From: Yersinia enterocolitica
GTDB taxonomy: Bacteria; Pseudomonadota; Gammaproteobacteria; Enterobacterales; Enterobacteriaceae
NCBI GenBank assembly: GCA_002082245.2
Contig: NBTC02000002.1
Span: forward strand, 3,782,001-3,846,000
DNA: 64,000 nt
Direction: 5' to 3'
The notes beneath the pieces are model-generated. The model did not search any database and was not told where the DNA came from. It worked only from the letters and a program-made list of their open reading frames with translations. Of this stretch, positions 30,203-40,477 are shown piece after piece. Position 1 is the stretch's first letter. Every line of letters starts with the position of its first letter. The position numbers and the translations under genes are program-made.

Positions 30203-33200
30203 ATGCCGAAGGAAAACCAACTCTGCCTATCGGCCACGCTACAGTCGTGGCCGATTCCATTTATGGCGCAACCGTGGGCCCCGCCGATCACAGAAGATAA
30301 TCTTTCATTGTTAACTATGAGTTCTATCATGGCTCAGTTTACATCCCTTCAGGAAGAGAAGATATTGCCATTAAAGGTGACGGCAAGAGACCATGAGTTA
30401 TTAGAAAAGATGGCACAAGAGCTGCCCAATGTAAGTTCGACGTCGGATCCTGTTTTCAGTCAGGCGATGCAGTTAATTGATAGTACCAGAGTCCTGGATC
30501 AGAAAACGTGGACGCAACAATTTCCAGCAATCAGTGACGCCCGAGTCGGGCGAATTGTGGATTTTTATCTACAACTCCATGCTGTAGAGGGATTGGAGTC
30601 TGCAAATAGTTTAGATGATTTATCACATTTAAGGCCTGGGTTAACCGCGGCTCAAGGGTATGAAAAAGCTCGTGTTATCAGCCTGGAGCGGGATATCCTG
30701 TTTAAGTTATGCCAAAAGAGCCTGACACTATCCACAGCAGAAAAACTGACGCCACTCGCCGCCCTGAGTCTTGCCTGGTGGTTGAATCAAGAGTATCAGC
30801 CCACGCTGGCTGAATTATCCATGGCAGTTTATCGGCCTGAAAATAAAGAGACCAAGCTTCAGGCGGCGATACTTTATAACCATTCCCATTATGGCAATCG
30901 CTATGGTGAAACAGCAGGAATTTCCACTGCGGATTTAAACGATTGGGGGCTGGAGCATCTAGATTCGCCGGAACTAGCGGTTTCCAGAGCGGCCAGGGTG
31001 TTAAGGGTTATCCATGAAGGGATGGATGCTCAGCCTACGATATTGCAAGCACCAGAGGCCTATCTTGCTAATGGATTTGCACCGAAAAATGCCCAGGGCA
31101 GCTATCTGAAAAAGGAGTCGCTGGAATTGGGGGAAATGATTTTAACCGGATGCGGACAGATTGGATTTGATGCCTGTAGCCAACAGGATTTCACTCAATT
31201 TATCGATTTCGAACACGCAGTAGGCAGTTTGGCGTTTTCGCTCAAAACTACACTTAAGTTACATTATCAATTGCAAGGTAGGGCTTTTGATGAGTTGGTA
31301 GATAAGAATACCGAGCAACTGTATACATTATTACTTCAGGAAGAAGAGCAATTACATAAGAGCGGTGGAGCGCGCTACAGTCCGACGGCAATCTTCTTAT
31401 CTCACTTCAGCCAATCTAATGAAGTCGAGCCTCTGACCGTAGAGCAAACGGCTGGTGTCATCAAAAGAATAGCCGGATCAATCGATGTGTCCCATTTGTC
31501 TGAGTCAGCTCAAGTCACCTTTAATAGAATAAATCTAATGGTAGACAACGTCGTTGCCGGTACAGCCATTGACGTGGAACATGAAAGATTTGTATCGGAC
31601 CTTAAATCGCTGGCTCAACTTACTGAGCAAAGCCACCCCTTATATATTTTGGCGCATTATCGACTTTATAAAACAGCGCAAGAAAAAATAGAGCGACAAC
31701 TCGCTTATCTCGATATGCGTCTAGCCTATCGCCATCTTCCCGCCGCTTTTGATGACGATCAGGCGATAAGAGAGATCCTGACAGAGGCTGGGGTGGAAAA
31801 AGTCGATGATTCCAGAGCTTATTATTACCGTTATAGCGACCCGCATAAGCAAAATGATTCACCTGTTAATGAATTTAAACGGCGTCGGGATGCAAGCAAT
31901 CGCTTTGTCGCCAATATGTCGATGCCTGGTAAGAACGGTAGGTCGATTGATGTTTATAAGACGCTAGATGCGAAAAAAACTGAATATCATGAGTGGATAA
32001 AATCGCATCCGGCAGTTCGCTCTCAGGCAATCAAAACATTAATTGAGAAAGGTCAGCGGCCAGAGAGTGGTGCGCTACAAGATAAAATCAATGCCCTTGC
32101 CAAGGACTATCGGCCAGAAACTGAAAATTCGCGTTTTTGGCGCACGGCCTGGACATCGTTAGAAGAGAGTTGGGTGTGTAAACTCCCACTACCTAACCCG
32201 ATGTGTACTATCGCCAGAGTCGAAGGTCCGCGTTCCCGTAACGAAAATGAAAATATGGCAGCGGGTATGGTGGCTATGGTGATGGAGGCGGGTCAGCTCA
32301 GGGGAATGGAACGCGGGGTGAAATTGATTGAAAATTCGCCACTGGGCGTAAAGCCATCGGGTCCTTTGGCTCCTCCGTCACGGCCTGTTATACCTTCCCG
32401 TTTGCCGGTTGCGGAAGGCGAAGTGATACCAACGCGTCAGACGATACCAAGCCCGCCTGGAAAGCCAGTTGAAGTGCAATGGGTTGAGCTAAAAGATCCA
32501 CTCGTCTCTGGTGGAATGCGTGAAGCTTGGGTCAGACAGGGGGGCGGCGCGACCTATTGGGAAGTCGACTTAACCACCGGTAAGGACGTGGGTGTTGTCT
32601 TGAAACAAGGCCCTGAATTTAGCCGGCAGGGCAGGTTACCAGGGGGCGGGCCAACGCTATCAAAAGCGACTAATCCTGAATTTAATCCTGCCATTAAATT
32701 AGGCAAGAAAATTGGCAGCGGATTGACAGCTGAAATCTATCTTGATGCCAATAACCCCGGTTTTCTTCTCAAGAAAATAGGTACGAAAGATCCATACCTT
32801 ATAGATAAGGTATTCAAGAAAGAAGTTGAGTTTTTTAATCGATACTACGGCGAAGGCGCTGCGGAGTTAATTAGCAAGGGTGATATACATTATATAAGAA
32901 TGTACCGAGTGCCAGGCAAAACGTTGGCAGAGATTAATACTAAAGTTTTCCCGCCAGGTGCGAAGGAAAGCTTTTTACGTATGCTGGACAATTTAGGCTA
33001 TTGCAATATCATCCATAATGACTTGAATTTTAATAATGTTTTATATGATGAAAAAACCAACACTTTCTACCCTATCGATTTCGGTGATGCTGAGGATGGG
33101 TATTATTCACTAAGTGAACCGAACAGTGGCAAGCCAGATCGGGGTATAAAAATGCGGGCTGGATTTATCTTTGAACATATTGAAGAGTTTAGTTTGTTAG

Positions 33201-33223
33201 CCGTATTAAAAAAAGCAACCTGA
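30203..33223 (+). CDS. Large protein with C-terminal OspG/NleH-like protein kinase domain
   Basis: I do not recognise this gene as a whole. ATG 30203 (MPKENQLCLSAT) gives 1006 residues and follows AAGGTG; an ATG at 30161 lacks a site. Residues about 1-690 are mostly helical-looking and match no family I know; there is no signal peptide. A short Ala/Met/Gly-rich helix (about 684-698) precedes a proline-rich linker (about 712-756). The last ~160 residues read as a compact kinase: glycine loop IGSGLTAEIY (837-846), lysine in FLLKKIG (857/858), alphaC glutamate in KEVEFF (874 or 876), catalytic IIHNDLNFNNVL (HxD 938-940, Asn 945) and PIDFGDA (DFG 959-961). The compact kinase resembles the type III effectors OspG and NleH. 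The gene stands alone between malM and ubiC with no chaperone or secretion gene. A toxin or effector with a swapped C-terminal domain is my inference. Confidence 0.72.
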   Translation: MPKENQLCLSATLQSWPIPFMAQPWAPPITEDNLSLLTMSSIMAQFTSLQEEKILPLKVTARDHELLEKMAQELPNVSSTSDPVFSQAMQLIDSTRVLDQKTWTQQFPAISDARVGRIVDFYLQLHAVEGLESANSLDDLSHLRPGLTAAQGYEKARVISLERDILFKLCQKSLTLSTAEKLTPLAALSLAWWLNQEYQPTLAELSMAVYRPENKETKLQAAILYNHSHYGNRYGETAGISTADLNDWGLEHLDSPELAVSRAARVLRVIHEGMDAQPTILQAPEAYLANGFAPKNAQGSYLKKESLELGEMILTGCGQIGFDACSQQDFTQFIDFEHAVGSLAFSLKTTLKLHYQLQGRAFDELVDKNTEQLYTLLLQEEEQLHKSGGARYSPTAIFLSHFSQSNEVEPLTVEQTAGVIKRIAGSIDVSHLSESAQVTFNRINLMVDNVVAGTAIDVEHERFVSDLKSLAQLTEQSHPLYILAHYRLYKTAQEKIERQLAYLDMRLAYRHLPAAFDDDQAIREILTEAGVEKVDDSRAYYYRYSDPHKQNDSPVNEFKRRRDASNRFVANMSMPGKNGRSIDVYKTLDAKKTEYHEWIKSHPAVRSQAIKTLIEKGQRPESGALQDKINALAKDYRPETENSRFWRTAWTSLEESWVCKLPLPNPMCTIARVEGPRSRNENENMAAGMVAMVMEAGQLRGMERGVKLIENSPLGVKPSGPLAPPSRPVIPSRLPVAEGEVIPTRQTIPSPPGKPVEVQWVELKDPLVSGGMREAWVRQGGGATYWEVDLTTGKDVGVVLKQGPEFSRQGRLPGGGPTLSKATNPEFNPAIKLGKKIGSGLTAEIYLDANNPGFLLKKIGTKDPYLIDKVFKKEVEFFNRYYGEGAAELISKGDIHYIRMYRVPGKTLAEINTKVFPPGAKESFLRMLDNLGYCNIIHNDLNFNNVLYDEKTNTFYPIDFGDAEDGYYSLSEPNSGKPDRGIKMRAGFIFEHIEEFSLLAVLKKAT

Positions 33224-33253
33224 TGTCGCTGGGGAGCTAATCTGCGCTACAAT

Positions 33254-33290
33254 GCCCCCTTATCTACGAATTAGCGGGGGGCGATATTTT
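33254..33290 (+). terminator. Weak hairpin between the kinase gene and ubiC
   Basis: GCCCCC (33254-33259) and GGGGGC (33277-33282) can pair across a 17-base loop, followed by GATATTTTC. It is a poor terminator at best. Confidence 0.35.
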
Positions 33291-33313
33291 CTTCCCAGCA
33301 GGGAGCAAACTGC

Positions 33314-33820
33314 ATGTCTACCGGCGATGCATCAATTATAAAACCTATCCAATGGTGTGCCATTGAGCAGCCGAATTTACCAACTGCTATCGCTGATTGG
33401 TTGATGGAGTTGGGGTCGATGACCCGGCGTTTTGAGCAGCATTGCCAACGGGTTCATGTCGAACCCCAGCGAGAATGCTTTATTACGCGTAATGAGTTAG
33501 GGGAAGATGCGGAGCACTTACCTGTAAGCGAACGCTATTGGCTGCGGGAAATCATTTTGTGTGGTGATAATGAGCCTTGGCTGCTTGGTCGCACGGTTAT
33601 CCCCGAGCAGACACTGTCTGGGCCGGATAGGGCGCTGGTGGATTTGGGCACCCTCCCACTCGGGCGCTATTTATTTGGTGGGGACAATTTAAGCCGTGAT
33701 TATATTCAAGTAGGGCGGCAGAATGAACTTTGGGCGCGCCGCTCGTTGCTGCGTCTGTCAGGCAAACCCCTGTTACTGACGGAAGTTTTTTTACCGGCCT
33801 CGCCACTGTATTCGGTTTAA
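33314..33820 (+). CDS. ubiC: Chorismate--pyruvate lyase
   Basis: UbiC removes pyruvate from chorismate to give 4-hydroxybenzoate, the first committed step of ubiquinone synthesis. It has 168 residues (165 in E. coli). Conserved parts include [31 protein letters not shown] (substrate pocket region), LPLGRYLF and [25 protein letters not shown] near the end. ATG 33314 follows GGGAG. ubiA begins 29 bp downstream, so the two are cotranscribed. Confidence 0.96.
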   Translation: MSTGDASIIKPIQWCAIEQPNLPTAIADWLMELGSMTRRFEQHCQRVHVEPQRECFITRNELGEDAEHLPVSERYWLREIILCGDNEPWLLGRTVIPEQTLSGPDRALVDLGTLPLGRYLFGGDNLSRDYIQVGRQNELWARRSLLRLSGKPLLLTEVFLPASPLYSV

Positions 33821-33849
33821 GCCGTAGTAAGATTTTGGAGATGGATAAA

Positions 33850-34719
33850 TTGAAGGGAAGTACTGTTCAGACCAAATGGCAGGCTTATTGCCGTTTAATG
33901 CGGATTGATAAGCCTATTGGCTCGTTATTGCTATTGTGGCCGACGCTGTGGGCATTATGGCTGGCAGGGCAGGGTATCCCAGAAACCAAAATACTGATTG
34001 TGTTTGTGTTGGGTGTGTTTTTTATGCGTGCGGCTGGTTGTGTCGTCAATGATTATGCTGACCGAAATATTGATGGCTTTGTAAAACGCACCGCATCCCG
34101 CCCGTTACCCAGTGGCATTATCAGTGAACGAGAGAGCAAAATCCTGTTTGTCGTTTTGGTACTGCTCTCGTTTGGTCTGGTGTTAACCCTTAATAGCATG
34201 ACCATTTGGTTATCATTGGCAGCACTGGCGTTAGCCTGGATTTATCCGTTTATGAAGCGGGTCACTCATCTACCCCAAGTGGTATTAGGCGCAGCTTTTG
34301 GTTGGTCAATTCCGATGGGATTCGCTGCGGTGAGTGAGAGCTTACCCTTGGTTTGTTGGCTGTTATTGCTGGCGAACATCTGCTGGACCGTCGCTTATGA
34401 CACGCAATACGCAATGGTTGATCGCGACGATGACCTGAAAATTGGAGTTAAGTCCACGGCGATTTTATTTGGTCAACATGACAAGCTGATTATAGGTTTA
34501 CTGCAACTGGCTACACTGGTGTTGATGGTTGCTATCGGCTGGCTGATGGGGTTGGGCGGCGCATTCTATTGGTCAATCCTGCTGGCGGGTGCCTTGTTTA
34601 TCCACCAACAAAAGATGATTGTGCAGCGTGACCGCGACGCCTGCTTCCGTGCGTTTTTGAATAATAATTACGTAGGGCTGGTGTTGTTTTTAGGGATTCT
34701 GATTAGTTATTGGCAGTAA
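33850..34719 (+). CDS. ubiA: 4-hydroxybenzoate octaprenyltransferase
   Basis: UbiA is an inner-membrane enzyme that prenylates 4-hydroxybenzoate, the second step of ubiquinone synthesis. I chose TTG 33850 ([11 protein letters not shown]), giving 289 residues: GGAG ends 9 bases before it, while the in-frame ATG at 33841 directly abuts that GGAG. Multiple membrane segments are seen, and both Asp-rich prenyl-diphosphate motifs are intact: [14 protein letters not shown] (about 68-81) and [13 protein letters not shown] (about 184-196). Second gene of ubiCA, convergent with plsB. Confidence 0.95.
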   Translation: MKGSTVQTKWQAYCRLMRIDKPIGSLLLLWPTLWALWLAGQGIPETKILIVFVLGVFFMRAAGCVVNDYADRNIDGFVKRTASRPLPSGIISERESKILFVVLVLLSFGLVLTLNSMTIWLSLAALALAWIYPFMKRVTHLPQVVLGAAFGWSIPMGFAAVSESLPLVCWLLLLANICWTVAYDTQYAMVDRDDDLKIGVKSTAILFGQHDKLIIGLLQLATLVLMVAIGWLMGLGGAFYWSILLAGALFIHQQKMIVQRDRDACFRAFLNNNYVGLVLFLGILISYWQ

Positions 34720-34742
34720 ATACGTTTCTGGAAAACAGTCAA

Positions 34743-34776
34743 AAAAATGGCCAGATGATGAATCCGGCCATTTTTG
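34743..34776. terminator. Bidirectional terminator between ubiA and plsB
   Basis: AAAAATGGCC (34743-34752) pairs with GGCCATTTTT (34766-34775) around 13 bases, giving T-runs on both strands between these convergent genes. Confidence 0.85.
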
Positions 34777-34793
34777 TTTAGCGGCTTGAGGAA

Positions 34794-37262
34794 TCAATCT
34801 TCCGATTTATCCTCTGCCTCGGATTCTGGCCGTTGATTGCTGGTTTCGGCTGGCATACTGACACTCTCGATAGTCAGTTTCACTTCCGGCGTCATCAACG
34901 CACTCAGCATATTGTAAACTTCCAACGTATGTTCCTGAACCGCGTCACCACTGTCACTGATATATCCCTCTTCACGCAAGGTACCGACCAGTGTTGAAAA
35001 TACCGCTTTATCGAAGAATTCTGGTGCGTTAATCCCGTGCAGAACAGACAATCGCTGCGCCATGATACGGCTCTCTTTCTCCAGCGCTCCACGGTTAATA
35101 CTCGGATTGGCACTGAGCAGCGACAGGGTAATCGCGTATCGTTGCAGGGTTTCCCGCACACCGGCGGCCAGTAATTGCAGTGGGCGAATTCGGGCCGGAT
35201 TAAGCACTAGTTCGGTCCCTTTGTCACAAATCAACTGCTGGCGGGCCAGTTCATCTATCAGCGTGTCCAGCGTCTGTGGTAACTGCTCTTTGCTGTAATG
35301 CAGGAACAGTTCAGCTTTCAACATCGGATAAATCATACTGATTTGGCGCAACAATTCGTCACGGGTAATGCGGCGGTGGTACATCACCATGCTGGCTATC
35401 AGTGACGGTAGCATCAGTAAGTGCTGGATATTATTGCGATAATAGGTCATCAGCACGGCTTGTTCCCGTGGCAGGATGATAATGTCACCAATGTTGTCTT
35501 TCTCCACCTCAAACTTATTCATATTCAAGGCGTGATTAAGTAACTCTTCCGGTGTTTTATCCGGCACAGTGACATCTTTCGCATAAGGCACATTACGCAT
35601 CAGTTGCAGATAGCAATCAAGTTGCTCAAGCAACTGCTCGCGGGTGAGTGAACGCTGACGTGAGGCTAACAATGCGGTAGAACACAAGTTCATGGCATTC
35701 GCTGCTGCCGCATTATTTATTCTCACCATGATCTTACCGGCCAAATCATTTACCGCCGGTGTCAGCCAGCTTGGGCGCTGAGCTTCAATCGGATCAATGG
35801 CATCACGCCATTGCGGTACATTGGTGTTCAGATAGGTGGTCAACGGGATCGGTTCACCAAAGTTGACATAGCCCTGACCGAGGTTACGCAACTTACGCAA
35901 GCCCCGCAGCATCTGCAACAGGCTCTCTTTCTCTTTGGTCGCACCACGCAGCTCTTTGGCATAGGTACCCACTTCCATCACATGTTCGTAACCGATATAA
36001 ATCGGCACCAAAGTGATTGGACGTGAGCCACCACGCAACATCGCCTGAATGGTCATCGACAGTGTGCCAGTTTTTGGCTCCAGCAGGCGGCCGGTACGTG
36101 AGCGGCCTCCTTCAACAAAGTATTCAACTGAATAACCACGGGTGAACAGTTCACCTAAATACTCGCGGAAAACCGTTGAATAGAGTTTGTTGCCTTTAAA
36201 GGTGCGACGAATAAAGAACGCGCCCAAACGGCGGAAGATAGGCCCGGCAGGCCAGAAGTTAAGGTTAATCCCAGCGGCAATATGCGGCGGCACCAGCCCT
36301 TGATGATAAAGCACGTAGGAGAGCAGCAGATAATCCATATGGCTGCGATGACAAGGCACATAGACGATTTCATGGCCATCTTGCGCCAACTGCCGCACCC
36401 GTTCTGCATTATGGACGTTAATACCTTGATACAAACGGTTCCACGTCCAGCTCAATACTCTGTCAGACAGGCGCACGGCTTCATATGAGAAGTCGGCTGC
36501 GATCTCTTCCATCAGCGTAATGGCATTTTGCTGTGCTTTCTCATGGGAGATTTTCTTGGTCCGCGCTTCATCGACGACGGCCTTTTCAATCGCCTTTGAT
36601 GTCAGCAACTTTTTGAACAGATCCTGCCGGGCAGGCAGACTAGGGCCAACCGCTGCCAGGCGTTGACGGGAGAAGTGCATCCGCGCTACGCGAGCCAGTT
36701 TGTGGGCGATAGTTTTATCGGTACCGTGCTCGCTGGCCATCCTGCGCAGTGAAACTGTGGTAGAGAAACGCACAAAACTATCGCGACCCAGCCACAATAC
36801 CGCGAAGAATTTTTGCACTCCGTTAAGCACGCGCAGATGGGGTGTTCCGTGGCCTTCACGCCCCGGCGAACGACCAAACATCACGGAAACCGGTAACATC
36901 TGGATATCTAACTCGGGATTATTGCGGTGCAAATCCAGATAGTCGTGGAACAGCTTTACCGATTCCTGTTTAGGCGCGTAGTAGCGAAAGACCCGCGGGC
37001 CATTATCGATAAACACATGGCTGGGCAGTTGCACTCCATCGATTTCCAATGGAATCAATGGGTCGGGCAGGTCTTGTGCTTGACACTGCGCTCGCAAAGT
37101 CAGCAAATCAGCCTTAGAATTGTAAGGCAAAACGTACAGAATAGGACGAGAGGGGTCTAGCCCTAACTCAGTCACAGGGTCTGCCGGAATAACCTTGCTT
37201 TTTACCAACATTTTAAGTGGTAAATTCAATAACTTATAATATATTTTACGCCAACCTGACAT
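34794..37262 (-). CDS. plsB: Glycerol-3-phosphate acyltransferase
   Basis: PlsB acylates position 1 of glycerol-3-phosphate at the inner membrane, the first step of phospholipid synthesis. ATG 37262 ([16 protein letters not shown]) gives 822 residues, in line with E. coli (807); an in-frame upstream ATG at 37340 would add 26 residues without family support. The acyltransferase signature HX4D is in [11 protein letters not shown], followed by [28 protein letters not shown] and the proline block [11 protein letters not shown]. The C-terminal tail is acidic ([10 protein letters not shown]). Divergent from dgkA, which recycles diacylglycerol, as in E. coli. Confidence 0.97.
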   Translation of the reverse strand: MSGWRKIYYKLLNLPLKMLVKSKVIPADPVTELGLDPSRPILYVLPYNSKADLLTLRAQCQAQDLPDPLIPLEIDGVQLPSHVFIDNGPRVFRYYAPKQESVKLFHDYLDLHRNNPELDIQMLPVSVMFGRSPGREGHGTPHLRVLNGVQKFFAVLWLGRDSFVRFSTTVSLRRMASEHGTDKTIAHKLARVARMHFSRQRLAAVGPSLPARQDLFKKLLTSKAIEKAVVDEARTKKISHEKAQQNAITLMEEIAADFSYEAVRLSDRVLSWTWNRLYQGINVHNAERVRQLAQDGHEIVYVPCHRSHMDYLLLSYVLYHQGLVPPHIAAGINLNFWPAGPIFRRLGAFFIRRTFKGNKLYSTVFREYLGELFTRGYSVEYFVEGGRSRTGRLLEPKTGTLSMTIQAMLRGGSRPITLVPIYIGYEHVMEVGTYAKELRGATKEKESLLQMLRGLRKLRNLGQGYVNFGEPIPLTTYLNTNVPQWRDAIDPIEAQRPSWLTPAVNDLAGKIMVRINNAAAANAMNLCSTALLASRQRSLTREQLLEQLDCYLQLMRNVPYAKDVTVPDKTPEELLNHALNMNKFEVEKDNIGDIIILPREQAVLMTYYRNNIQHLLMLPSLIASMVMYHRRITRDELLRQISMIYPMLKAELFLHYSKEQLPQTLDTLIDELARQQLICDKGTELVLNPARIRPLQLLAAGVRETLQRYAITLSLLSANPSINRGALEKESRIMAQRLSVLHGINAPEFFDKAVFSTLVGTLREEGYISDSGDAVQEHTLEVYNMLSALMTPEVKLTIESVSMPAETSNQRPESEAEDKSED

Positions 37263-37388
37263 AACTACATGAAGCCTCTTGTTAGCAATTCGTCGCAAGG
37301 ATACCAGAAACTGGTTTTGAGATCTGTGGTGATAAGACAACAGAAAGCGGCAAAAATCATCATTAACTTAAGATAAAGGCAATAAAAC

Positions 37389-37757
37389 ATGGCGAATCAA
37401 TCAACAGGGCTGGCCCGAGTCTATAAAGCGGCCGGTTATTCTGTGAAAGGCTTAACGGCTGCCTGGAAAAACGAAGCGGCATTTCGTCAGGAAGCTGTTG
37501 CTGCCATAATCGCTATCATACTGGCCTTCTGGCTGGATGTAGATGCTATCGCACGCCTTTTATTAATTGGTAGCGTGGTTTTAGTGATAATTATCGAAGT
37601 CATTAACAGTGCGATTGAGGCGGTAGTGGACAGGATTGGCAGTGAGTTCCATGAGCTATCGGGCCGCGCCAAAGATATGGGGTCCGCGGCGGTATTCCTC
37701 GCTATCTTGTTAGCGTTATTTGTTTGGATAACCGTACTTTGGCAGCATGCCGGTTAA
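37389..37757 (+). CDS. dgkA: Diacylglycerol kinase DgkA
   Basis: DgkA is a small trimeric inner-membrane enzyme that phosphorylates diacylglycerol to phosphatidate, recycling it for lipid synthesis. It has 122 residues, as in E. coli. Three membrane helices are seen. The active-site region includes KNEAAFRQE (about 25-33) and EVINSAIEAVVDRIG (about 69-83), then the conserved HELSGRAKDMGSAAV. The ATG lies 9 bp after a purine-rich AAGATAAAGG. Upstream of lexA in the same direction, with 127 bp between. Confidence 0.96.
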   Translation: MANQSTGLARVYKAAGYSVKGLTAAWKNEAAFRQEAVAAIIAIILAFWLDVDAIARLLLIGSVVLVIIIEVINSAIEAVVDRIGSEFHELSGRAKDMGSAAVFLAILLALFVWITVLWQHAG

Positions 37758-37839
37758 TGTTATGACGAACAATGCCGCAGAAATAAGCTGTGATTAATCC
37801 CTGTTTTTATTCACTCTTTGGTTCCCAACACCCGCTTAC

Positions 37840-37876
37840 CTGTATATACTCACAGCAAGACTGTATAAACAAACAG
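37840..37876 (+). promoter_or_regulatory. Two LexA (SOS) boxes before lexA
   Basis: CTGTATATACTCACAG (37840-37855) and CTGTATAAACAAACAG (37861-37876) both fit CTGT-N8-ACAG exactly. They are 21 bp apart centre to centre and end 8 bp before the lexA ATG. This is the classic autoregulated double site. Confidence 0.95.
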
Positions 37877-37884
37877 GGGGCGGA

Positions 37885-38493
37885 ATGAAAGCACTTACTA
37901 CCAGACAGCAAGAGGTTTATGACCTGGTTCGCGATCACTTAGCGCAAACCGGCATGCCACCGACCCGTGCCGAAATTGCGCAGCGTCTGGGGTTTCGCTC
38001 TCCTAACGCCGCTGAAGAGCATTTAAAAGCACTGGCCCGTAAAGGCGTCATTGAGATTGTTTCTGGCGCTTCCCGTGGCATTCGTTTGCTGATGGAAGAA
38101 GAAGATGGCCTGCCACTGATTGGTCGGGTTGCCGCAGGTGAACCTTTGCTGGCACAGCAGCATATCGAAGGGCACTACAAAGTAGACCCATCAATGTTTA
38201 AACCGAGTGCAGATTTTCTGTTGCGGGTTAATGGGATGTCGATGAGAGATATCGGTATTCTGGATGGCGACCTATTAGCGGTGCATAAAACGCAAGATGT
38301 GCGTAACGGGCAAGTTGTAGTGGCACGAATTGATGATGAAGTGACGGTAAAACGCTTGAAAAAACAAGGTAATATCGTACAGCTTTTGCCAGAAAATAGT
38401 GAGTTCCAACCGATTATTGTCGATCTGCGCGAACAAAGCTTCACCATTGAAGGATTGGCCGTCGGTGTTATCCGTAATGGTGACTGGATCTAA
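37885..38493 (+). CDS. lexA: SOS repressor LexA
   Basis: LexA represses SOS genes and cleaves itself when RecA filaments form. It has 202 residues, as in E. coli. The N-terminal winged helix (about 1-65) includes [25 protein letters not shown]. The cleavage site is Ala84-Gly85 in RVAAGEP, and the catalytic pair is Ser119 (NGMSM) and Lys156 (VTVKRL). The ATG follows GGGGGCGG, which overlaps the end of the second LexA box. dinF, which follows lexA in E. coli, is not here; a terminator comes directly after. Confidence 0.98.
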   Translation: MKALTTRQQEVYDLVRDHLAQTGMPPTRAEIAQRLGFRSPNAAEEHLKALARKGVIEIVSGASRGIRLLMEEEDGLPLIGRVAAGEPLLAQQHIEGHYKVDPSMFKPSADFLLRVNGMSMRDIGILDGDLLAVHKTQDVRNGQVVVARIDDEVTVKRLKKQGNIVQLLPENSEFQPIIVDLREQSFTIEGLAVGVIRNGDWI

Positions 38494-38519
38494 CATTAGC
38501 GTTTTATATTGAACTGATA

Positions 38520-38550
38520 AGCCGTTCCTGCTCAGGAGCGGCTTTTTATT
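38520..38550 (+). terminator. lexA terminator
   Basis: AGCCGTTCCTG pairs with CAGGAGCGGCT (one G-T pair), followed by TTTTTATT, 27 bp after the lexA stop. Confidence 0.88.
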
Positions 38551-38582
38551 ATTAATGACCCCATTAAACGATTCAGACGCCC

Positions 38583-38777
38583 AAATTAATTGACGTTGCA
38601 GGCAGGCAGCCGCAAAGAAGCTCGCTAATTCCGATCAATGCTAACGACAAGTTGATGATTTGGATGACAAATCTGCGGGGAGAAAATTTGAATGCTGCTT
38701 GCTGCGGCCTCTCAGAGGTGATGTCTGGGAAGGGGCCAAGTAACAAGTACAGCTAGCCTGCTACAGCTCCAAGTATG
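38583..38777. repeat. Degenerate ERIC with internal insertion, after lexA
   Basis: The ends look ERIC-derived (AATTAATTGACGTTGCAGGC and CTACAGCTCCAAGTATGG). The interior holds a segment (about 38654-38714, GATTTGGATGACAAATCTGC onward to GCTGCGGCCTC) that is closely similar to the reverse complement of the insertion inside the ERIC at 41588-41790. Confidence 0.6.
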
Positions 38778-39071
38778 GAAAAGTTATTTAGATTGAGACG
38801 ATTCCGACAATAAGTTATTACCTACTGTTTTAACTGAATAATATCAGTGCTTATTTTTACTTTATAGCTATAATCTCAGTGATTAATATTATCCTGACTT
38901 TAATTGCTAGTATCCTCTGCTATAATTATTCGTACGGTAAGCGAAACAACGAAGTTTAATTTTAAATTATGACTGTGAGTGACTAATTTAAATGTGGTTG
39001 TTTTTATCAATAGAGAACGTTTATCGTATTGAATTAAATAAACTGACTAATCCCAAGGTAACGGAGATATT
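38778..39071. other. A+T-rich leader region of yjbJ
   Basis: About 290 bp without a gene. It is very A+T-rich and should contain the yjbJ promoter, but I could not single out a convincing site. Confidence 0.5.
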
Positions 39072-39281
39072 ATGAATAAAGATCAAGCCGACGGTAACTG
39101 GAAGCAGTTTAAAGGTAAAGTGAAAGAAAAATGGGGCAAGCTGACTGACGATGACTTAACGGTAATCGAAGGTAAGCGTGACCAGCTAGTGGGTAAAATC
39201 CAGGAGAAATACGGCTATCAGAAAGAGCAAGCCGAGAAAGAAGTCAAAGCCTGGGAAGACCACAGCAAATATCGCTGGTAA
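39072..39281 (+). CDS. yjbJ: CsbD-family stress protein YjbJ
   Basis: A small, highly charged CsbD-like protein of 69 residues, the E. coli YjbJ length, abundant under general stress in related species; molecular role unknown. The family pattern GNWKQFKGKVKEKWGKLTDDD and the second half GKIQEKYGYQKEQAEKEV are clear. ATG 39072 follows GGTAACGGAGA. It is monocistronic and sits where E. coli has dinF-yjbJ-zur. Confidence 0.95.
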   Translation: MNKDQADGNWKQFKGKVKEKWGKLTDDDLTVIEGKRDQLVGKIQEKYGYQKEQAEKEVKAWEDHSKYRW

Positions 39282-39557
39282 CAGCATTAAATGGAATTAA
39301 ACTGATATTGATATAAATTAATCGGGTCTCTCGTTTCATAGAATATGCATTGTTAATCAACCCCGTCTAGTTATTGGTGTATCAACTCCAATTATATTGA
39401 AGCGGTGAGGTTATTTTAATAAAAGCTATTCTAGCTCACCTGTATTTATATCTACATCTGCACAAGGACGTGCCTTATTATTAATTATTACCCTGTCGCA
39501 TTGCTCGCGGCAGTCTACTTTTTGCTAACCGATATATACCCACCAGGGATCTCTATC

Positions 39558-39735
39558 TATACCCTAAATAATTCGAGTTGCAGGAAGGCGGTAACCGATT
39601 TGTACAGCATTTATGCTAGCCCGCTGGGTGAGCCTCAAGGATGAGGCTCATTAATCCCGATGAGCTTACATGAGTAAGTGATTCGGGTTATTGAGAGCAG
39701 CCAACACACATGCAGCTTGAAGTATGACGGGTATA
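39558..39735. repeat. ERIC element with insertion, before zur
   Basis: Both ends and the ERIC core CCCGATGAGCTTACATGAGT then AAGTGATTCGGG are intact. An extra block of about 55 bp (from GATTTGTACAGC to GAGGCTCATTA, with its own GAGCCTCAAGGATGAGGCTC hairpin) interrupts one arm. Total length is about 178 bp. Confidence 0.85.
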
Positions 39736-39791
39736 AGGCAAAAGTAATTGGAGAGCAGCTAACATTGCTACAACTTCAATTAGGTACGCAG

Positions 39792-40301
39792 CTATTTCTT
39801 TTTAGTAACAATAGAGTGGTCATGGTCACAATGCTCATGGCTTTCGCATGCTTCAACTTCCCCGCATTCAGCACATAAACCGTGCGCTTCAACCACACTG
39901 TGACGCAGCACAAAACCTGATTGTTTTGCTAACTGTGACAATGCCTCTTCAATGCCCACGGTGGTGCGTTCAGTGACTATTTTGCACCGATCACAGATAA
40001 ATAGCGCTGAAGTATGGGTTGGCTCTTCAAAATGATGACATAGCACATAACTATTAGCTGACTCGACGCGGTGAATAAACCCTTGCTCCAGCAAAAAATC
40101 CAATGCGCGATAAACAGTTGGAGGCTTGGCTTGTGGCTCAGACACACGCAACAAATCCAACAGGTCATAGGCACTGATTGCGCCAGGTTGTTGTGCCATT
40201 AAGCGTAGTACTTCAAGACGTTGCGGTGTCAGCCGGACGTTACGTTGTTGACACAGACTTTCAGCCTGAGCCAGCAGCTTTTCCTCATCGATAGGTTTCA
40301 T
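39792..40301 (-). CDS. zur: Zinc uptake regulator Zur
   Basis: Zur is a Fur-family repressor that, with bound zinc, shuts off znuABC and zinc-free ribosomal protein genes. ATG 40301 (MKPIDEEKLLAQAESL) gives 169 residues (171 in E. coli) with GGGATGG upstream; ATG 40310 is a close alternative. The N-terminal winged helix includes RLTPQRLEVLRLM and KPPTVYRALDFLLEQGF. Metal sites lie in the C-terminal half: HHFEEPTHTSALFICDRC (about 90-107) and CAEC near 143, with a His/Asp-rich tail. Divergent from dusA. Confidence 0.96.
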   Translation of the reverse strand: MKPIDEEKLLAQAESLCQQRNVRLTPQRLEVLRLMAQQPGAISAYDLLDLLRVSEPQAKPPTVYRALDFLLEQGFIHRVESANSYVLCHHFEEPTHTSALFICDRCKIVTERTTVGIEEALSQLAKQSGFVLRHSVVEAHGLCAECGEVEACESHEHCDHDHSIVTKKK

Positions 40302-40477
40302 GATATCCATCCCGCAGCATTTGAATTGAAATGATTTTACCATATTTAGCGTTAATCGCCGATAGGTGAAAAAACGAGGGGAAGGTGGGTATCACACTTT
40401 TGTTAATTCACAGGATTCGATGACAGAACGATCAGTCGTAGAGTTCAATTATCACACAGGCAGCTATGGTCAGCTTC

